Shown here: piece by piece, positions 31,475 through 44,867 of the stretch
How the letters are laid out: the number at the start of each line of letters is the position of its first letter
Numbering within the stretch: the stretch's first letter is position 1
DNA from: Chlorocebus sabaeus
Lineage: Eukaryota > Chordata > Mammalia > Primates > Cercopithecidae
Direction of reading: 5' to 3'
DNA: 64,000 nucleotides
Assembly: GCF_047675955.1 (NCBI RefSeq)
Contig: NC_132927.1
Span: 64,399,702-64,463,701, forward strand
Notes under the pieces: model-generated
Seen by the model: only the letters and a program-made list of their open reading frames with translations
Databases searched by the model: none
What the model was told of the DNA's origin: nothing
Translations under genes and position numbers: made by a program

Positions 31475-34400
31475 GGTTTTTACAAGTTTTATCCTATGGT
31501 TCCTGCAAAACCAGGAACTACCAACCAAGATGTCTTCACCCATTGTCTTTTCTGGCCACACATTGCAGTGGTTCCTCCAATTACTAACTTTTTCTACTTT
31601 TGGGAGCTGGGAACATGCTTCCCATGCTTTTTCCATATTATTTTAAAAAATAGTTTGACTCAACCTTTAAGAATTTAAAATATTGCATTAGTAATGAGAA
31701 ATCTGACTAGTTCCAGAGAGGAAAAAAAAAATGAAATGAACAAAAGCCAGGGTTTAGGCATTTTAAATTAAGAAAAACACTTTATAGACTAGACTAGGGA
31801 CATCAGGAACTGACTTCTTTCAAAACAAGAGGGAGCATAAGCATAGCTTCCAGGAAGGCTTTGAATGCCCCCTATGCAGTAGCTCCCTCTAGCTTTAAAT
31901 TACTCATGGCTATACTTGGCTTTGAGCCTCAAATTTTTTTTGGAAGTCCATGGCAGAGCTGGAAAGAGAACCTCGGATTTCTCACTTCTGAACCCCTGCT
32001 CATCTGTTTCTCCTGCCTCTGCCTCTGCAAGGAGGAAACATGACTCAAGCAACACTCTGTCATCGACAGAAGAGAGGACTGACAAAGAACAGCTCCAATA
32101 AGTCCTTGGGGACTTGAACAGTGCCTTCCTATTCTTTAAAAAAAATATCCTCTTAAGACATTTAACATGGAGCCACCGGCACACAACCAAAGAAGATGGT
32201 CTTCAGGTTGAGACATGGTCAAGTGAAGCAATTTGTGGGACAGGAAGAGACCCAACCATGAGCACAAATGATTCTGTCATTCGGGAAGGAAGCTGTGGAG
32301 GCTTCCTTTTTTCTCATTTGTCTGGGCTTAAGTATCTGTCTCCTAAATACTCCTGGAGGAAACCCTGCCTGTTTTTGATTCTTAGTATGAATACAGATAA
32401 TGAAAGAGAGTTTCTAGATTATTTTCAGGAGTTTTCGATAGAAGTTGTCAGAAAAGTTTTCAAAGGCATAATTGACTTGTGGCTGTCCATGTTCCAACAA
32501 GGAGCTCAGCTTGATCCTTTAAAGTGATTCTTCCTGTGGAGAAAGCAGGCTCAGCAAGCACTGGATTGGTCACCCTAGTGGAGACAAAGGGGGCTGCATG
32601 AGTCCAATGAGAAGGGATGAAAACTATCTTGGAAAAAATTCAGCCAGAGCCCAAAGAGTCTTCTCCTAGTTTTGCAGAGGGCAAGACCATCTGTAATGGA
32701 ACTTCCTCTTTATACTTTTGCCTTGGAAAGCATTATGTTTCTCTCCCCCTTGGGTGAATTCTTGCCTTATTTTAAATATCCAGAGTGGAAATAGACATTT
32801 TGTGCCTGAAATTACCGCTGTCTTGGTAGGTCTTCAGAATAAAAGCAATGTAGCTTAGGGAGTAAGAAAGCTGCGTTGGTATATTTGGAATGTGGATTTT
32901 TATCAGATTGATACAGAGTTTAACTGGGTATGATATAATTAGGAAATGTTTTTATTTTTTCCCACCAATGCCTAGGACAGACTGCATCACTTTCAATTCC
33001 ATTTTAGCCACTAATAAGTTGTCACATCTTCAGGAATTAAAAAAATCTAATCCAGATCATTCTAAATCAAAACTTCAACCCTACATCCAATTAAAACTTC
33101 TTTCTCCATCCAGCTCAGTCTTGCTTGGAAATTAGCATCTGGGGAGGAGTCGTTGTCTTTTCCTATCATCTCACTCTACCCAGTGCCTACTTCTGGGTTC
33201 TCTAGGTACAAGAGTGATGATAGAAAAAAGATAAAAGAATTTTTACTTCATTGGTGTTGTTTGCAGTGTTCTCTTGGCTCCTGAAGAGCCTCTATTGTGT
33301 GAATACTGGCTTTACTTTGTGAGAGGCAGTTATGGGTACATTGAAGACTACTAAGGAGACTTCCTGTGGTACTATCTCTTAACCCAAACAACGCTTCCTC
33401 TGGTGAAGTATGGCGACCCCATACTTCAGTTTCTGCCCCATCAGTATAAATCTGGGGACCCCCCTAGCCAACCAATAGTCTTTCAAGACAACTTGATCCT
33501 GAAACCTTTTACATATTTGTCTGATGCCTTGGGAGGGCATACATTCTTGCCCCTCAAAACAATGCAAGGGAAGCTTACGCAGACACTACCCCTATTCTTC
33601 TTGCCCTACTACTGTGCACTGCCCCAGCCAACCTCCCACATTTAGACTTCTTCATGGGACACCCGTGAAGCTTTCTAGTGAACTTGGCTCTTACAACAGC
33701 CCAAGGCAAGCTAATGAGTTTCTCAACCCCAAAAGACATTCAGCTAGGGAATGTCATGTGACATGTTTTCCCTTTCAAGCAGACAACCCAAAGCCCATGA
33801 GAAGTTATTGTGGTATAACCCCAAAGTCTATGAGAAGCTATCGAGGTGTTATTGCATCCTCTTCATTTGGCTAATGAAGGAGAGCAAAAAGAAATAATAA
33901 CCTTTCCTCTTCTCTTGTCTCCTCCCTGAAGGAGAGACCCACAACTGGCTTTACTCATACAAATTCCCTTCAAAACAACTCACCCAATGAATTTCAATCT
34001 TCCAATTTATGAAATGGACTTGAATGATGGGTGCCGATATTCCAAGGACAAGTCTGGTTCCTCCTGGAAAGTCCTGAATGCCAGGTTATTTTTCACCCAT
34101 TGCCCTTGATACTGAGGCAGGCTCATTCTGCTCATCATCCAGAAGGCCAATCACTGAGACAACAAGTTTTGCAGTACAGAAAATATTGATTCACAGGGAA
34201 ATCCAGCATGGAGATGAGAGAACAGCTCTCAAATCCACCTTTCCAAAGATAGGGTTTAGGGATATATATGGGGTAAAGAAGTGGATTGGTTTAAGACATA
34301 GGGAAAGGTGAACAACAGTGGGAAAAAATGAGGTGGTCTGTGATCTGCCAAATAGTTAGGGTTCATGGCTCTTCATAAGACACATGTTCAGAAAATGGTG

Positions 34401-36999
34401 GTGTTAGCATGATCTGAGGGAGGAGTTTTTGGATCTATGACATTGAATGGTCAGCACTTGGACATTTGGGCATTTGCACAGGCCCAATGGTCTCAACTGG
34501 TTCAAGTTGGACAAGAGCTGACCCTAAGTTCCTGAGTAACAACTTAAGCAATCATTACATCAATACATCAGAGGTATTAATACATTAATCAATACATCAG
34601 AGATATTATCTATAAGGAATCTTGTGAAGGCTAAGTTGCAGCATTTAGCAGCCTGCTTTTCAGTAATGTAGGTTAAAAAATCAAGAAGAAGCAAGTAACT
34701 AAAAAAGATTAGACTTTGGTTTTACCATCAGCTTTAAGGTTTTAGCTGAAGTTGCAGTGAAGAGAGAAAAATATCTTTACATAGGCTGCTACACAGATTC
34801 TTCCTCTTTACGAATGAGGATTTACCCCAACTAGGACAGAAACATCAGAAGATGAAGTGATAGAAATGTCTGCTTCAGTGGTGATCTTCCCATCTCTCCT
34901 GGATTTCTCTTTGGCTAATACCAATGGGTCCTTAGCTCTGACCTTCCACCCAGAGTGATGTGTCTAATCCCAACCCCGTGTACACTGATCCCTCTGCAGG
35001 ACGTTGGGTGGCCATTCCCCAAAGAAACACCAACCAATTTTCAAGGGGCTTTTACACCACCTGGATGGGTCTTCAAGCCTTTACGTCCATAAAACATTAA
35101 AGCATTACATTATATAAAATTGGCTACATAAATACTAGAAATTGAAAATCCATTACCAGCAACATACGTTAGTTCATTAAACATAAAATGTTTCTTTTAA
35201 CCCCAAAAAAACATCATCAGAAGCAGTCAACCTAAAGCATACCAAAAGATGAGAGATAATGTTGAACTTTATAAATGGCATCCACTCTCAGTTACCCCCA
35301 TGTGATTTATTGAGAGGAAAATATTCATCTTCTCCCAGTTCAGTTTGTGCCTGGCTCACCTTCCCCTTGTGTTGGTGTGACATTAAGGAATAAAATCTAA
35401 CTCAATATCATGCCTCAAAAGGAAGTAGATGGTTCAATGAAAAAGTCACATAAAGCACCCTAAAGCCAAATACTTGTCATTTTTAAGAATTTTTAGTAGA
35501 GAAAATATTTATTCACAGTGCAGCCCAGCACAGAGATGGGAGCAAAGCTCTCGAGGAATCCTGTGACATTAAATTGTCTGTAACATAGTGAATTTGATAG
35601 AAAAACCAAAGCAGTCATATGTTTGAATTCTTATACACATCAAACCTATTGAAAGTTAAAGGGATGGTGATATGTCATAACCACAGCATAAGGCAAGTTT
35701 AAGCTTGACCATTTCTCTTTCACAGTTCCCAGCACTGACAAAATAGGCATACACATGAATTATCAACTGGGGTTCATTCTACACACTCTCACAAGAAATG
35801 GGGGCCATGACAAGGATATGGTGAGTAGGAGGGCAAGTAGAGGAGCTGAGCCTGAGCCAAGGCACACCACAGGACACTTTTCAGTCTGGGCCAGGCCTCT
35901 GGTATTAGTGCTCAGTACCAGGAAAGGAGGAGGAGAAACAGTTGACAGGGCAGGATACACGAGCTGTACCCAGCATCACTCAGTGCCTTCAGAGAGATCA
36001 GCTAGCTCCACCAGCCATATGAGTGGCAACAGATTGCCTTGAGCCATTTGCACGATGGCTCTGCTCATCGTCCTCACTTGGGTACCTGCCTGGCCTCAGA
36101 ACTCATAGTTCCCATCTGTCCCTGAACCCTGACCTGGTCTCACTTTTCAGCCCACTCCCATTCCCAGGTTTCACATGTCAATGTGTTCTTCACACTTGGA
36201 CCTTTTAAGAAAGGCTTTAAAAGGCTCGAATTCACTAGCTCCTACTTGGAGAGGTCTAGCCAATTTCCCCTCACCATCCTATCCCCTTTTTTATTGACTG
36301 GGACTGCCCCTATCTGGGAGTGTTTTCTCTGTCTCATTTACATCCTTTAAGAGGTTATTCCTTTCCCAATTATTCTAAGCTAGGTGGAGCTGATGTTCAA
36401 AATATTTAACAACTGGTATATGGTACAGGCACTGACCAATCAGAACAGATTCTAACTGTAAACCACCATCAGGGAAGGGGTGGCACACATCTACTAAATA
36501 TATAGACCCCAAAGAAAGGACAAAGAAACGTAGGCTTGTGTTTGTGCCCATGGCTTTTCTTCTGCTGTTTTTCAAGTGTCCCACAGTTGTGTAAAATTAC
36601 AGCTATAGCTTGACCAAGCACATCATTCAGAGACGAAATTCTGTGTCTGTGGGAAGAAAAAGCATTATATCTATATTTTTGGGTTTGGGGCTTTGTTTGG
36701 GTCTTTTTTTAATGTTTAGGTAATATCACTCCTAAATATGCATCTTCACATGTAGAAATGTCCATTTTAATAACAAAAGACAAAGTCTGTCCATATTGCC
36801 ATCATATCAAGAAGCTATTAGACTCTGTGAAGAAAATCCACCCTCTTAATTGGGGTTTTGTCTACGTTCAGGAGGTGAGGAAGAACTACACACTAGCCAT
36901 CACAAGTTGTCCTCTTTACCACTCCGAGGGAACTATGCCAGCTGTCTTATTCCTCTCTGAATAAAAAAGTGTGATTGCTATCTGAGGAAGAAGCCCCCA
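31475..36999. other. Largely unassigned sequence
   Basis: A 137-codon plus-strand frame at 32114-32527 has no recognisable domain. At 33780-33860 a short phrase is partly repeated ('cccatgagaagttattg' / 'ctatgagaagctatcga'). The phrases near 34176-34240 and 35500-35560 ('gaaaatatt.attcacag...agctctc') resemble each other and may be fragments of one old LTR family. Nothing else is named. Confidence 0.35.
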
Positions 37000-37860
37000 T
37001 CAAATAAAGATTCCCAAATATAAATTCTATTTTAATGGGCAAAGGCTGCTCATTTGAGCAATCGCGATTAAAGCAACAGCATTTCCTGGAAATAAAAGCA
37101 CCCGCAGAGGTGTTTGGGAGCCCGAAGCATTATCGACACCAGCACGAAATGAATCTCTAGAGAAAGCTCTTCTTCAAGTGTCTCTGTTAAGGGCTAAACA
37201 CACCCTAAATGTAACTTCAGCATAGCCATGCTAACTGTTCCTCACACTCCCTGGGCTGCCAGCCTGAGACAGGCATCAGCCCAGCAAAGCTAGGCATTAT
37301 AAGACATCCGTGGAGGAAGGGCCTGACTCTATTAGATCATAGGCCCAACTTCTCCAGACTCTGCATATTTAAAACACACAAATTTCCTTTCCCTCCAAAA
37401 AGAATCCATGAATTTCTTGAATACTATTTACTAGAGAATTGGTACACCAAAATACGTATAAATCAGGCTACTAATGTTATTTGTAAAACTGAAATTATAA
37501 ACTTCCCTGTTTTTGCCATAGTGTTTCGCCACTTTTGAAGTGTTGGTCTGAAACATACATATACACACATATATTTAGTCAAAGTATTTGAATAACCCAA
37601 AGACTGCCAGTGAAGAGCAATGTCTCACTAGGGCTATAGTGTGCAATGCACCCATCAGAGACCGAGGGCCTTGCTCATTTAATTCAGCATTTTGTGGGCA
37701 TCTCTGGGGGTACAATAAAGCCAATTTAGTCTGAAAGGAAAGCTGTTGGATCAATTAAAGGATAAGAATAAAATAACACATAACAAGAGCATTGGACACA
37801 TTTTGACTTTTTTGGAAAATACATAAGTGCGTAATCTGAGGCTGGCAAGAAAACAGCCAC
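37000..37860. other. Candidate conserved noncoding element
   Basis: This stretch is free of recognised repeats and keeps CpG sites ('caatcgcgatt', 'gcacccgcag', 'gcccgaagc', 'attatcgacaccagcacgaa') in otherwise CpG-poor DNA. It also holds several homeodomain-type ATTA cores. Both are typical of conserved enhancers, but conservation cannot be seen from one sequence. Confidence 0.3.
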
Positions 37861-40800
37861 ACACGGTAAGATGTAAGAAGGAAGCCAACCACCACTGGAA
37901 CCTCAGACATGAAGAGAAACGCTATTTCATACCAGTTTTGTTTGAAGCAATGGGCCAGATTTTATACAGACTCAAAGAACCTGATACTGCTGTTAACAAG
38001 CTGCTTGTATCCATGGTTTTCTAAGAAATGCTCTGGCCCTGAATTTAAATCTCACCCAAAAGATAATTATTATTCTTAGAACTAGCTCTCTCTTCCTCAT
38101 AAGTGACTCATGTGGGCCAGGTATGCAATATTTTGCTCTGAATATTTACATCTTCCTCTGGCAGAGGTTTGACTTTGGTCTTTGAGAAATGCCATTGATG
38201 AAGTTATAACCGAGAGCACAATTTGGATCAGAGGTAGGTTTGGCCAAGCTAAGTTCCAGGGTCAAGTGTCTTGGAGGGGCAAGAACAGAGAGGTAGATTA
38301 AACAGTGGTCAGGATGGGAGGGAAGCAAAGATTCAAAGGCCTAATTCTCATAGGGCAAAGCTCTGGAGCCAAGTATCAGGCCAGATTGCAAGATGCATGG
38401 GTACAAGTAGAAATGGGCCACCTGCCTGCAGATGGATGGAGGAGTGGTGCCCAGGCCACAGCACTGTGCCTGGATCCATGCTGGCTGCCATTCCCTGAAT
38501 TTCCTTGAATGTCCCTGACCCAGGTACAGCCTCATGATAAGAGTTTGCTGAGCCTCCCAGGAAAACTGTGCCCAACCACATGAACCTCAGCTGCAAGGAT
38601 CTGTGGCTGGACTCAGTGGTCCATAGTCTAGCCTACCACAGTGGTGATACCAGTGAAGGATCTACCTCTTCTGACACTCCCTACTGTGACCATGTCTACA
38701 AAGAGTAAATCGCCTGATCGTGCTACCAAATTCTGATGTGTAACCCATCACCCTTTTAAGCCATGGCGTAAACTAGTACCATTTTTATAGAGTGGCATTG
38801 ACATGCATCTCTTTAAATAATATTCCAATAGCAACTGACTCCTTTTTCAGAAACAACAAGTTCACAGGCTCTGGAAGAGAAGGGAGGAAGAGCAAAGAGG
38901 AGTATTGTATAAATCATTCAACTAACAAGTGCCAAAAAGCTTTTTACATTCTTAATCACTGAACAGGAACACATGTATAGAATTTGCATTTAACCATGAC
39001 TGTAGACAGGTTTGGGTGTATTTTGGTGTATTTGTCTCAGTGCCTCATGAGAGTACACAGATGAATAATCAGGGAACTTACTTTAGAAGAGCACATTTTA
39101 TTTGGGAGAAACCTGGAAGGGCACCAGGGTCAAGGTATGGGACCCCTCTTCCCATACTAAGCTTTCCAGAACAGTCCTGATTTCAAATATTCAGTCCTGT
39201 TGCATAACCAATTGATACTTCAACACTTTCTCATCCAAACTGCATCTCCTGACCATCTCACACACATAGGAGTCCATGTGTCCTGATTTAGAGAGTTGGA
39301 AAAAAAAATAGTGCCCATGGATACATTTCAGTAGAGATGTTTCTCCAACTTTGGGCTTTTCTAGCCACAGCTACACTCTCTGTGTAAGACTCCTCACTGC
39401 ACAGATAAGAAGAGAGCTTCTCAAGCTTTTCTGAGAATCCTCAGAGAGCCTGTAGAAAACAATAGCCCTCTGACAGGAGTTGGGAGAGCATTAAAGCAGA
39501 AGGCTTTAGCTAGCACTCACACCAGCAGAAGGTGGGCAGAGGATGTGTGCCCTGGCACAAGGCTTGTCCAAGGGGGCAGGAAACTGGAAGAGACTCTGAA
39601 CACTGGTAAGCTGCAATCATTGACAACTCAAATAAGACTGCCTTCTAGGGCCACTAAAGGCCTCCTTTTGACGAATTGGGATCAAATTATTTCAAGTGTG
39701 AAGTACTAAACTGTCCAATAGGACACATCCACAGAGTTTCCAAGTTGGCTGTCCCAGACACACAGGATACTAAGAGAACCATGTGGAAGGGTGAGACTCC
39801 CTGGCTCTTCCTTTACTGACCACTCAGCAAGATCCTTGACCTTAGCATTATCTGTGTTATTGCAGTCTATCTTCCCGAGTCATGAATTTGCTACTTTTCT
39901 CATTCTGGGTCTCAGTGTAACCTTTTGGAGGTGTTCCTCTCAGCTTTGTAGTCTTCTGTAACTCATCCAACAGCCACAGGGCCAGGTGAGAGGTGCTCCA
40001 CTTTCCATCTATTTCTGTTGGAGTTCACTCTGCTGGTAATGTGGCACCAGCCACTGCCACTAGTTTGACAAGGAACTCTCCAATCTGCATTCACCATACA
40101 GCTAGCATATCTCCAACCCTAGCATCCAATAGGTATCACAGTCTCTGAGGAGCTATTAAAGGCATCCATCTATCCACTGTTCTCCACACATGGTGCAGAA
40201 GATGGATGGTACGTGTTCTGGGGAAGGAAGAGCATCTTGCTACCTGTCCTGCAAACAACAAACCAGGTCTGCCCATGGATAGACTTTTTGCACAACTCGT
40301 TGGATTTCTCCACCCAGAACATCCCTTCTGACATCAGCTCCATCACTTCCTAATAGTCCCATTAACACTTTGGCAACTGGCCAATACCTTAGGGGATTCC
40401 TAAACACCTCTGCTGTGCCAAAAAAATAGGTGAAAGTCAGTGGTCCTCAAATCAGGACCTATAGGTGGACATCAATGGGTTGCTAAACACACTGAAATGG
40501 TATGCAATGTTTTCCATTTTTTTCCTGCAAAAATGTTCTATAGCTTTCATCAGCTCTTATAGGAATCCATGACCCAAATGATGTTAAGTTCTACTGCTTA
40601 TGGTATATTCCAGTCAAGTAGAAGTTATCCTTTTGCTCTTTATGGAAAATAGGAGATGCACCATTTTCCTGTGCTCAAACTGGAAAACCACTGCCAGCCA
40701 GAAGCCTTTTGAAGTAACCAAGGTCATAACCCCATAGCCTTCCAGTTCTGTCAACCTTTCTTCACAGGCGTGGTCCTGTGACCAGCTGTCCATGGGTGCT

Positions 40801-42800
40801 GCTGTGCCTGATTCAACTAGTTCTGGCTCTCTGCCCACATCTTCTGGCTTAACAACCCATTCTGCTCTTGCTTTGCATGTTTCCTAGGTTTAGGCCTGGC
40901 AAACACACTCTCTCAAACACTTTACCATTTACGAAATTCCCCAGCCCAATCTTTCTAGACTCCCTCACTTCCCACCCTCTTTCCCCTCGGATCTACCTAC
41001 GAAGGTTTTTGAAAGAGTTTTCATATGTATGTGTTTTGAAGATACTTAGACTATTTAAGAGAAAAGAAGGGCATTTCAAGCATCAGTCCAGGCAGTGGAT
41101 TTGCTCTCATTTTGCCATTTGAAATTTTTAAAAGCAAAGAAACTGAATATCATGCTGAAGTGTTTTTGTTTTTTTTTTTCTTTTTCCCTGATGCAAAGTG
41201 GGGCCCTGGCTCTCATGGGGTGGATGTTCAAATGCTTCCTTTTGGTCTTGAGTAATGCAATGTCCACTGAAAGTATTCCTGTCCCCTGCATTCTCCAGAT
41301 TGCCTACCAGGCCAGACCTCATCCTGAGGTTGCTTCTTTCCCACATGGCTTTAGTGGCTCGGGATGACTGGTAGGATGCCTATTGAGAGATAATTCCTGG
41401 CCATGCAGCTTTGCCCCTCATGACTGCCTGCTGCCTCTCACAGAGCAGAAATCCCCTGTGGGCTACTGGAGCACTGTCCCGGGTTCTGCTCTGCACATTC
41501 TCTTGAGGCATTTCACAGCCCTTCCTGGGAATCATCCAAAATGAGGTGTTTAAGTCCAGCCAGTTTAAGGTGAGAGCAGCCAGCAATCCAATCCACATAC
41601 TGTTTCTTTGGAAATTAAACATGCATATAATTCAATGAACTGATCCTGAATAAATAGCATATTCTGATATTTGCTACGGAGACAGAGGTGGAAAAGAAAT
41701 CTCTGACTTAGCCCAGAGTTTTGATTTTTAGCCATTTGTTCTGCAAATGGAATTGAGTATACCACAAATTCTGTTCCCTCTCAGAGGCACCTTTCCTCAC
41801 TTCCACCTCACAAAAGGATAACTGGGGCAGCTCTTGATTTTGGCTCTTCCTGGTCAGCACATGGGGTTATCATTGCTCCAGCCGAGGCTGTCATGGTTTC
41901 TAAGAAGTGAACATTTTGCTGAATGAAACCATGGCAGAATTCTGTTTGCGCACCCTTGGGGTGGGGATGGGAGCGTCTAATTTCCATTGGCAATTTATGA
42001 AATAGCAGGAAAGGAAGTTTACTGGAAAGTAAGCCTTACAACAGATGCAGAGTTGATAGAAGCTGCAAAAAAGATAAGGAAAACCACCAACTCTCAAGCA
42101 GCCTTTTATTCCTTAGTTTACTCACTTAGGGAGCGTTACTGTCACTGGCACGCCCAGCACTGGGGCCCTGCCCACACAGTGAACAGGCTCCCTAGAGAAG
42201 ACATTTTGACTGTAACATGTGAGACAGGAAGCAGAGAGGAGGCAGGGGTGGGCTTGTGACATATGAGGCCCCATGAATGAGCAGAATCTCTTGGCGAAAG
42301 GGTCACACTTATAAAGCGAAGGTTACTGATTTGAAACACCATTTTCCTTTTTGCTAAGAACTCGTCGAAGGTCATGTTGAACAGAAGTCTTGAATGATCA
42401 ATTCCATGAAAACTCTCAAGTTATCTATTTGAGTAGCACACTCACCACCAACACAGAGCAAAGGTGGTAGATCCAAGAGAAAACCTAACAAGAGGAATTC
42501 ACAGGCTCCTGGGTGCTAGCAGAGCTGGGGACTGGGTGCACACTCCTCCAACCCTTGTATTCTTTTCATTCTTTCATGCCCACTCTCAACATTTGAAGGA
42601 GGAAAAGAAATGTTATTTAAAATAATGGGGGATTACAGCTGCTTGTCTTCGAGGGGACATGGCATGATCCATCTCCCCATGGGTGGTTTTTTCCGAACAG
42701 CTACCAATTTGGTGGATCTTTAGGATGTGAGAAGTTGAAGCCACTGAGTTAGTCTAAATGGGTGTTGATGGCAGTGACTGCTGCTGATACGGAAGGGAAG
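37861..42800. other. Largely unassigned sequence
   Basis: Several open frames of 60-90 codons exist (for example 41987-42259 on the plus strand), none with a motif I recognise. 39960-40440 has the texture of old LTR-retrotransposon internal sequence, but I cannot place it. Confidence 0.35.
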
Positions 42801-43642
42801 TGCTGGGAAGGGAAGAGCGTGGTCCCTTTAAATCATACAGAAGAGGGGAAGGGAAGTGCTGGGTAGAGGAGGGCATGGTCCCTGGCTAAGGCTCCACCCC
42901 TGGGCCTGTGCCCATGGACCTAGGTGAGGACAGGAATTTTTGTTTTCCTGACCAATTGCTGTATTTCCCAAGACCAACCTGGCCTGCCACGACCCCGTCC
43001 TGTGCCTATAAAAACCCCCGAGATCCTAGCAGGTAGACACACAGGCAGCTGGAAGTCAAGAATAGCACATCAGCAGAGGAACATACGGACAGCTGGATGT
43101 TGAGAGGAACACAGCGACAGGCACCAGCATCCCAGCAGGCCACCAACTGGCAGAATGACGGCAGAGTTTGCCTGGGGCAGTTGGAGGAGAGCTCTGGGGA
43201 AAACCATCCCCGGAGAGACTCCAGGGGAAATCCATCTCCCTTCTGGTTCCTCCATCTGCTCAGAGCTACTTCCTCTCAATGCAACCTCTCAATGAAACCC
43301 AAGTGATTCTCTAAGCCCACGTGTGATCCAATTCTTCTGGTACACCAAGGCGAGAACCCCAGGATACAGAAAGCCCTGTGTTGGTGTGATAAGGCAGGGG
43401 TCTAACTGAGCTGACTAACACAGCCACCTGTGGACGGCTAAGCTAAAAGAGCATCCTGTAACACATGCCCACTGGGGCTTCGCCTGTAAACATTCACCCC
43501 CTAGACATCGCCGTGGAGTCAGAGCCCCACAGCCTGCCCGTCTGTATGCTCCCCTAGAGGCTGGAGCAGCAAGGCACTGAAGAAGCGAGTCACACCCCAT
43601 CACATGCCCTGCAAGGAGGACAAGGAAACTTTTCCCATTACA
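42801..43642 (+). mobile_element. 5' LTR of a degenerate class I (gammaretrovirus-like) ERV
   Basis: About 840 bp, homologous along its length to 46300-47281. It contains a TATA box at 43007-43013 and ends near 'tttcccattaca', just before the primer-binding site. The left boundary is uncertain, because a PPT-like 'gaagggaag' precedes it. Confidence 0.8.
43007..43013 (+). promoter_or_regulatory. TATA box of 5' LTR
   Basis: 'tataaaa' in 'gtgcctataaaaaccc', conserved in the 3' LTR at 46506-46512. Confidence 0.75.
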
Positions 43643-43644
43643 AC

Positions 43645-43661
43645 TGGGGTTCGTCTGGGAT
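43645..43661 (+). other. Retroviral primer-binding site, tRNA-Pro type
   Basis: 'tggggttcgtctgggat' lies two bases after the LTR end. It matches the proline-tRNA type site used by many gammaretroviruses, with one base deleted and a few changes. This places the element with the P-type ERV1 families (HUERS-P-like). Confidence 0.75.
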
Positions 43662-43666
43662 CGCAG

Positions 43667-43676
43667 AAGGTAAGTG
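43667..43676 (+). promoter_or_regulatory. Strong splice-donor-like site in ERV leader
   Basis: 'aaggtaagtg' matches the donor consensus exactly, a few bases after the primer-binding site, where the major retroviral donor is expected. Confidence 0.5.
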
Positions 43677-44867
43677 TGAGCAAATGTGAAGCTGTCAGGT
43701 CTGCCTTTCTTTCAAAACCCTGCCACCTCTCTCTCTTTCCTGCAGTTAAGAGGCTCTGTTTTTCTTTCGTCTCTTTCCTCTCTCACACGCAATTTGAAAT
43801 GGCTCTTATCTCTTTCTTTACAATGTTAAGTGTTTTGCTACAGGCTACGGCAATGTTACTAAGTAAAATAAGTGTTTGACTCAGTCCCCAAAGGTGCAAA
43901 TCAGACCAATTTTTCCTAGAGGTGCCGTGTATGCCTCCACCTTGGCAGTTGCAGGCACACACGGCTCAGGGCACCTCTTCTTACTCTTTCCCTCCCAGCT
44001 TGGGCACCTGGGTGTGCCCACAACAGGCAAAGGCCGAGTCCAACAACCATGAGGGGGGGGCGGGAGGACGCCGAGGTGATAGCCAGTATCCTACAGGATG
44101 CTTCTTGCCCACTGAGCCAATGGGAACCTGTCCTCCCCTGGCCAAGGAAGTCAACCTGGTTGAGCTGGGAAAAGGATGGGGAAGTTATAAGGATTAGAGG
44201 GCCCCACTTGCACTAAGCACGAGGTTCTTCCCCAAGCATCCCCCTCTTTTTTGCCCCTTTAACTGTTTTTCTCTTTTTTTCATTTTCTAAGTGAGAGGGC
44301 CTCCCCCCGCCCTCAACACTCTGTTTCTAACAGGGAAATTAACGGAGGAGCAACGCCTGCTGGCTGATAACAGCGCATTCTGCAGGGCTTATCTGAGACA
44401 CTAAGTGGATACAAACATCCTCTGAAATGACTTTTTAGTCCCCAACTCAATTCCAAGCTTCAGGCTGAGGCCCTAGAAAGAAAAACCAGGTCTGAGGAAT
44501 CCAAATCCAGGCAAGCAGGCACAATGTAAATGAGCAGGACCAATTCCTGCTGCCTGAACCCCACCCCACGGCAGAAGGCCATGCTTCATGGCATAAACAG
44601 GCCCAGGGAACGCGAAGTGTGCCAACAGCAGGGAGAAAGGAAGACACAGGTGAGGGTGGTTAATTCCTATTCTCCAGGTTTTCCCTGCTTCATGGGTACA
44701 TACTGCACTGGTACCTAGGGCCAGCACCTGCCAAGGTCTTCAGGGCTCAGGGACAAGAGGTGGAAAGTGAAAGGAGGATGCTCGCTTTCTCTCTCCATCA
44801 CACCCTTTGAGTTTTCACTGAAAGAAGGAAGGGAAATGAGGGAAACCTCTATTGTCTGTCTTTCAGA

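Noticed and set aside
32114..32527. 137-codon plus-strand frame as a possible gene
   Set aside because: No domain, signal or splice context recognised; such lengths arise by chance in a 64-kb window.
34176..35560. Two similar phrases as LTRs of one provirus
   Set aside because: Similarity covers only about 55 bp, with no terminal TG/CA or primer site; more likely fragments of one old repeat family.
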